8,213 nt of DNA from HGM11525 sp045649145 (lineage in GTDB: Bacteria > Bacillota > Clostridia > UBA1381): NCBI GenBank assembly GCA_045649145.1, contig JAZRPK010000004.1, positions 1 to 8,213 of the forward strand. Reading direction: 5' to 3'. The number at the start of each line of letters is the position of its first letter. Position 1 is the first letter of the stretch. Of this stretch, positions 4,833 to 8,213 are shown one piece after another. The position numbers were made by a program, and so were the translations under genes. A model generated the notes under the pieces. The model was not told where the DNA came from. It did no database searches and was given only the letters and a program-made list of their open reading frames with translations.

Positions 4833-5668
4833 TGACGGTTGATGCAAAAACAAAGGTGCTGGGCATAATCGGTGACCCCGTAGAACATTCTAAATCACCC
4901 GTAATGCACGCCGAGTTTGCAAAATTGACGAATGAAAACTATGTATACACGGCTTTTAATGTGACAAAGGACAAGCTTAAAGATGCGATTTCGGGAATAC
5001 AGGCTCTTGGTATTGCAGGCGTCAATGTTACTGCACCGCACAAGGAAAGTGTTATAGAGTTTCTTGACGAACTCTCGGACGAGGCACGTTTGTTCGGGGC
5101 TGTAAATACTGTTGTTAACCGTGACGGAAGGCTCATTGGCTACAATACCGATGCGGAGGGTTTCTATAAATCGTTAATCAGAGAGGGAATAGACATAAAA
5201 GGCAAAGATGTACTTATCTTTGGCGCAGGCGGTGCTACAAGGCCTATTGTTGTCCTTTTTGCAATTAAGGGAGCAAAATCAATTACGGTTATAAACCGCA
5301 CAGAGCAGCGTGCAAAAAAGCTTGCCGAGTATGTAAAAGCTGCGGTCGGCTATGATATAAATACAAAAATGCAGCTTAAACACTATGACGTTGTGATAAA
5401 TACCACCTCTGCCGGAATGGAGCCTCAGCTTGATACTTTGCCGTATGAGGATTTGAGCTTTATTGACTCACAAACGGCTGTGGCGGACTTGATTTATAAT
5501 CCGACCGAAACACGTTTTCTTGAATTAGCACGAAATAAGGGTGCAAAAACCGTAAACGGACTCGGTATGCTCATATATCAGGGTATACTTGCTTATGAGC
5601 TTTTTACAGATAAAAAGCTTCCCCAAAACGCATACGATATCGCAAAAAAGGCGGTGCTTGGAAGATGA
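4832..5668 (+). CDS. aroE: Shikimate dehydrogenase (NADP)
   Basis: Reduces 3-dehydroshikimate to shikimate with NADPH, the fourth step of the shikimate pathway. The 278-residue length is typical of AroE. The substrate domain shows GDPVEHSKSP (14-23, shikimate-binding Ser20/Ser22), NVTAPHK (65-71, catalytic Lys71), AVNTVV (90-95, Asn92) and GYNTDAEGF (103-111, catalytic partner Asp107). The cofactor domain shows the GAGGA loop (131-135) and NRT (155-157), the NADP-specific strand end. TTSAGM (191-196), DLIYNP (219-224) and NGLGMLIYQG (242-251, Gln250 near shikimate) complete the site. It overlaps yqeG by one base and aroK by four (ATGA), so it sits in a translationally coupled operon with the next pathway enzyme. 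The complete motif set and context favour AroE over a YdiB-type quinate/shikimate paralogue. Confidence 0.97.
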   Translation: MTVDAKTKVLGIIGDPVEHSKSPVMHAEFAKLTNENYVYTAFNVTKDKLKDAISGIQALGIAGVNVTAPHKESVIEFLDELSDEARLFGAVNTVVNRDGRLIGYNTDAEGFYKSLIREGIDIKGKDVLIFGAGGATRPIVVLFAIKGAKSITVINRTEQRAKKLAEYVKAAVGYDINTKMQLKHYDVVINTTSAGMEPQLDTLPYEDLSFIDSQTAVADLIYNPTETRFLELARNKGAKTVNGLGMLIYQGILAYELFTDKKLPQNAYDIAKKAVLGR

Positions 5669-6186
5669 AAAACATTGTCCTGACGGGCTTTATGGCGTCG
5701 GGAAAGACTACAATCGGGAAAGAGCTCTCAACAATTACCGGCAGAAAATTAGTGGATACCGATACTATGATAGAGCAGGAAATGGGAATGACAGTAAACG
5801 AAATATTTGAAAATTTCGGCGAGGGGTATTTCCGTGACCTTGAAACTGTGGCTTGCTATGCGGCGGCAGAGGAGAACGGTGTTATAGTATCAACAGGCGG
5901 TGGTGCGGTTATCAGGGAAGAAAACCGCAGAGTTTTGAGAAAAACGGGCGTTATCTTTAATCTTGAAATGAATGAAGAACTTATAAAAGAAAGGCTTTTG
6001 GAGGCAAAAGCAACCAGACCGCTTATGTCGGACGAGCTTGGCGAGGTGGTTGAAAGATTTAACTCGAGAAAAGAGTTTTACGACGATTGCGATTATAAAA
6101 TTCCGGTTTATAACGGACAGACACCGACCGATTATGCAGCCGAAATACTAAAAAAATACACTCTTTCATTGATAACGAAAGGATAG
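5665..6186 (+). CDS. aroK: Shikimate kinase
   Basis: Phosphorylates shikimate to shikimate-3-phosphate with ATP, directly after AroE. The 173-residue P-loop protein carries the Walker A loop GFMASGKT (8-15). DTD (31-33) with Asp33 binds shikimate. GEGYFRDLE (52-60) supplies Arg57 for the shikimate carboxylate and Glu60. STGGGAV (76-82) is the Walker B-like glycine loop, and ATRPL (116-120, Arg118) lies in the mobile lid. RFNSRKEFYDD (131-141) is the usual adenine-side segment. The start ATG overlaps the aroE stop (ATGA), a coupled arrangement. It ends with TAG, so TAG is used as a normal stop here. It is cytosolic and needs Mg2+. Confidence 0.97.
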   Translation: MKNIVLTGFMASGKTTIGKELSTITGRKLVDTDTMIEQEMGMTVNEIFENFGEGYFRDLETVACYAAAEENGVIVSTGGGAVIREENRRVLRKTGVIFNLEMNEELIKERLLEAKATRPLMSDELGEVVERFNSRKEFYDDCDYKIPVYNGQTPTDYAAEILKKYTLSLITKG

Positions 6187-6190
6187 ATTT

Positions 6191-7048
6191 ATGGGTATTA
6201 AATTTGGACCTGCAGGTAACAGCGACAGCTTTTATGCCGAGGGCTTTAAGGCATCGGAGCAGATGCCCGGCTGGCTAAAGAGCAAGGGTCTTGACGCATA
6301 CGAGTATCAGTGTGGAAACGGAGTAAGATGCGGCGCTCAAACTGCAGAAAAAATCAGACTTGCCGCAAAGGAAAATAATATAGCGCTGTCCGTTCATTCT
6401 CCGTACTATATTAATCTTGCGACAGCAGAAAATGATAAGAGAGAAAGCAGTATAGGACATATTATTAAGACCTTGGAGTTGGCAAAAGCGTTTGAGTCGG
6501 ACAGGATAGTTGTTCATAGCGGTGCACTTTGTAAGCTTTCAAGACAAGAGGCTCTCGAGAATGCCAAATTAACTCTTAAGGCTGCTATGTCGCAAATGAA
6601 GGCTATGGGTCTTGATAACATACACCTTTGTATCGAAACGATGGGCAAGATAAATCAGCTGGGTGATTTGGATGAGGTTATGGAGCTTTGCCTTGTAGAC
6701 GACAGCTTTCTCCCGTGTATAGATTTCGGCCATCTAAATGCCAGAACCTTCGGCGGTATTAAGACAAAAGCCGACTATGCCAAGGTGCTTGACACAATGA
6801 AAGATAAGCTTGGAGAAGACAGAGCAAAGATTTTCCACAGCCATTTTTCTAAGATAGAATATACCACACCCGGCGGTGAGAAAAAGCATCTCACCTTCGA
6901 AGATGAAACCTACGGCCCGTTCTTCGAGCCTTTGGGCGAGCTTTTGTACGAGCGTGGCTGGACTCCTACTATAATATGCGAATCGGCAGGAACTCAGGCG
7001 GAGGACGCACTTTTTATGAAAACAGCTTATATGTCTAATATAAAATAA
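6191..7048 (+). CDS. Endonuclease IV-like TIM-barrel (AP endonuclease family 2) protein
   Basis: A 285-residue TIM-barrel of the endonuclease IV/xylose isomerase-like superfamily. Classic Nfo cuts DNA 5' of abasic sites with three zinc ions held by nine ligands. Counterparts visible here are His69 (SVHSPYYIN), His109 (VVHSGAL), Glu149 (CIETMGK), Asp178 and His181 (CIDFGHLNAR), His216 (FHSHFSK), His233 (KKHLTF) and Glu264 (ICESAG), eight of nine. At the place of the Asp two residues before the last histidine (DxH in E. coli Nfo) stands Lys231. The protein may therefore be a divergent DNA-repair nuclease or a barrel with other chemistry; I would not name it nfo. It starts 4 bases after aroK with AAAGGA (6178-6183) 7 bases ahead, and belongs to the same operon. 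No signal peptide. Confidence 0.82.
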   Translation: MGIKFGPAGNSDSFYAEGFKASEQMPGWLKSKGLDAYEYQCGNGVRCGAQTAEKIRLAAKENNIALSVHSPYYINLATAENDKRESSIGHIIKTLELAKAFESDRIVVHSGALCKLSRQEALENAKLTLKAAMSQMKAMGLDNIHLCIETMGKINQLGDLDEVMELCLVDDSFLPCIDFGHLNARTFGGIKTKADYAKVLDTMKDKLGEDRAKIFHSHFSKIEYTTPGGEKKHLTFEDETYGPFFEPLGELLYERGWTPTIICESAGTQAEDALFMKTAYMSNIK

Positions 7049-7052
7049 CTTT

Positions 7053-7059
7053 AGGGAAG
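7053..7059 (+). promoter_or_regulatory. Ribosome binding site deciding the ATP-grasp gene start
   Basis: AGGGAAG lies 8 bases before the ATG at 7068. The alternative in-frame GTG at 7059 overlaps this site and cannot use it. Confidence 0.8.
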
Positions 7060-7067
7060 TGTTACAA

Positions 7068-8192
7068 ATGAAATTTGTTGAGAGAGAATTTATCCCCGTA
7101 CTTTTTGGAAATGACATTAACGTCTATAGCGTTGCACGTGCGTTTTACGAGGAATACTCGGTAAAATCAAAGGGCTTCGGTAAGGCGTTGCAGGGACCTT
7201 GTTACCGCTCTAAGATGATTGATTTTGACAAGGTGGATAAGCTCGATACCCCTGAGGTATTGACGATGGTGCTTAATGAGTATGCATCAAAGCATACTGA
7301 TAAGAAAATTCTTGCCATAGGCTGCGGTGATAGCTATGTAAAGGCAATTGCTACAAGCAGGGAAAATCTTGCGGGAAATGTGATTGTGCCTTATGCTGAT
7401 TATGCTTTTCTTGATTCACTTATGGACAAGGAACGCTTTTACGCATTGTGCGAAAAGCACGGCATTGACTATCCTCATACCTATGTCACTACGGAGGAAA
7501 ACTATAAAAATGCCACACCGCCCTTTGCAGCGCCGTATATCTTAAAGCCTGCAAATCAGGTGATGTACTATGAGCATAAGTTCCCCGGACAGAAGAAGGT
7601 ATTTTTATTAGATACTCTTGAAGAATTGCAGGAAACACTCAACAAAACCTATGAAGCAGGCTATACCGACCATATGATAGTTCAGGAGTTTGTGCCGGGT
7701 GACGATACCAATATGCGTGTTCTCACCAGCTATTCCGACAAGAATGCCTCGGTCAGAATGATGTGTCTCGGCCATGTACTTTTGGAGGAGCATACCCCGT
7801 ACGGCATCGGAAATCACGCAGTAATTATAACCGAAGATAATCCTGAGCTTTATGCCAAATTCAAAGCTCTTTTAGAGGATATTAACTACACAGGATTCTC
7901 TAATTTTGATATTAAATATGACAGCCGTGACGGTCAGTATAAGGCCTTTGAGATCAATGTAAGACAGGGCAGAAGCAATTACTATGTTACTGCCAGCGGT
8001 AACAACATTGCAAAGCAGATCGTGGATGACCGTATTCTTAATATTCCTTTTAAGGAAACAAAGTTTAATTCCAACGAGATATATTGGCGTTATGTTCCTG
8101 ATAAGGTTGTGTATAACTATATAACCGATGATGAAAAAGCAAAGGTGAAGAGTCTTATTAAATCGAAAAAGGCTTATTCTTCTATGAGATAG
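7068..8192 (+). CDS. ATP-grasp carboxylate-amine ligase, D-aspartate ligase-like, possibly C-terminally shortened
   Basis: A 374-residue ATP-grasp enzyme, expected to activate a carboxylate as acyl phosphate and join it to an amine. The N-terminus EFIPVLFGNDINVYSVARAF (7-26) and overall layout resemble the D-aspartate ligases that build side-chain cross-bridges in enterococcal and lactococcal peptidoglycan; this is recalled resemblance. The ATP-grasp core shows DKERFYALCEKHGI (120-133), PYILKP (156-161, Lys160 for ATP), QEFVPGDDTNMRV (206-218), GFSNFDIKYD (276-285) and FEINVRQGRSNYY (294-306, Glu295/Asn297 for magnesium). It is soluble. It lies 19 bases after the TIM-barrel gene, last visible in the operon. 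It stops at TAG (8190-8192), after KKAYSSMR. The in-frame codons beyond read KFDLKGN, which looks like the family's usual C-terminal tail. D-aspartate specificity is unproven. Confidence 0.8.
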   Translation: MKFVEREFIPVLFGNDINVYSVARAFYEEYSVKSKGFGKALQGPCYRSKMIDFDKVDKLDTPEVLTMVLNEYASKHTDKKILAIGCGDSYVKAIATSRENLAGNVIVPYADYAFLDSLMDKERFYALCEKHGIDYPHTYVTTEENYKNATPPFAAPYILKPANQVMYYEHKFPGQKKVFLLDTLEELQETLNKTYEAGYTDHMIVQEFVPGDDTNMRVLTSYSDKNASVRMMCLGHVLLEEHTPYGIGNHAVIITEDNPELYAKFKALLEDINYTGFSNFDIKYDSRDGQYKAFEINVRQGRSNYYVTASGNNIAKQIVDDRILNIPFKETKFNSNEIYWRYVPDKVVYNYITDDEKAKVKSLIKSKKAYSSMR

Positions 8193-8213
8193 AAGTTCGA
8201 TCTGAAGGGAAAT

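Noticed and set aside
6734..7117. Open frame of 127 codons on the minus strand
   Set aside because: Antisense to the TIM-barrel gene, without motifs or ribosome site.
8190..8192. Reassigned TAG codon (for example pyrrolysine)
   Set aside because: aroK in the same operon ends at TAG with the next gene starting four bases later, so TAG works as an ordinary stop here, and no pyrrolysine system is visible.

Overview
The window looks like chromosomal DNA from a low-to-mid GC, Gram-positive anaerobe of the class Clostridia, probably an Oscillospiraceae/Ruminococcaceae-type organism. The reasons are the AGGA-type ribosome sites, TTGxxx/extended TGn-TATxxT promoters, a lysine riboswitch ahead of asd, a cysteine-rich protein of a type I associate with spore-forming Clostridia, and a yqeG-aroE pairing reminiscent of Bacillota. 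The species assignment is inference. No mobile element, CRISPR array or phage gene was seen.

Left part (1-2859). A minus-strand asd gene (aspartate-semialdehyde dehydrogenase, C-terminus cut by the window edge) is preceded by a full lysine riboswitch, with its own promoter, a terminator and a visible antiterminator alternative. Divergent from it, on the plus strand, are tyrA (prephenate dehydrogenase) and a LOG-family nucleotide phosphoribohydrolase gene, closed by a hairpin terminator.

Middle (2860-4322). A solitary gene encodes a 276-residue cysteine-rich protein that I recognise only as a conserved clostridial type of unknown function. It is followed by a 14-bp-stem hairpin. About 530 bases without a protein gene then hold a minus-strand tRNA-Ser(GGA), with a near-consensus promoter and a strong terminator, and a chain of small hairpins sharing a GAGCGRAAC-like core. 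The promoter of the next operon, reading the other way, completes the stretch.

Right part (4225-8213). A compact five-gene operon comprises yqeG (HAD phosphatase), aroE (shikimate dehydrogenase), aroK (shikimate kinase), an endonuclease IV-like TIM-barrel protein and an ATP-grasp ligase resembling D-aspartate ligases. The first three genes overlap by 1 and 4 bases, and the following gaps are 4 and 19 bases. AroE and AroK catalyse consecutive steps to shikimate-3-phosphate, and TyrA acts later on the tyrosine branch. Aromatic amino acid synthesis is therefore split over two loci here, next to a lysine-controlled aspartate-pathway gene.

Most of this is ordinary core metabolism. The points most worth a second look are the riboswitch switching geometry, the cysteine-rich protein, the GAGCG hairpin chain, the changed metal-ligand position in the TIM-barrel protein, and a TAG stop in the ATP-grasp gene whose in-frame downstream codons still look like coding sequence.
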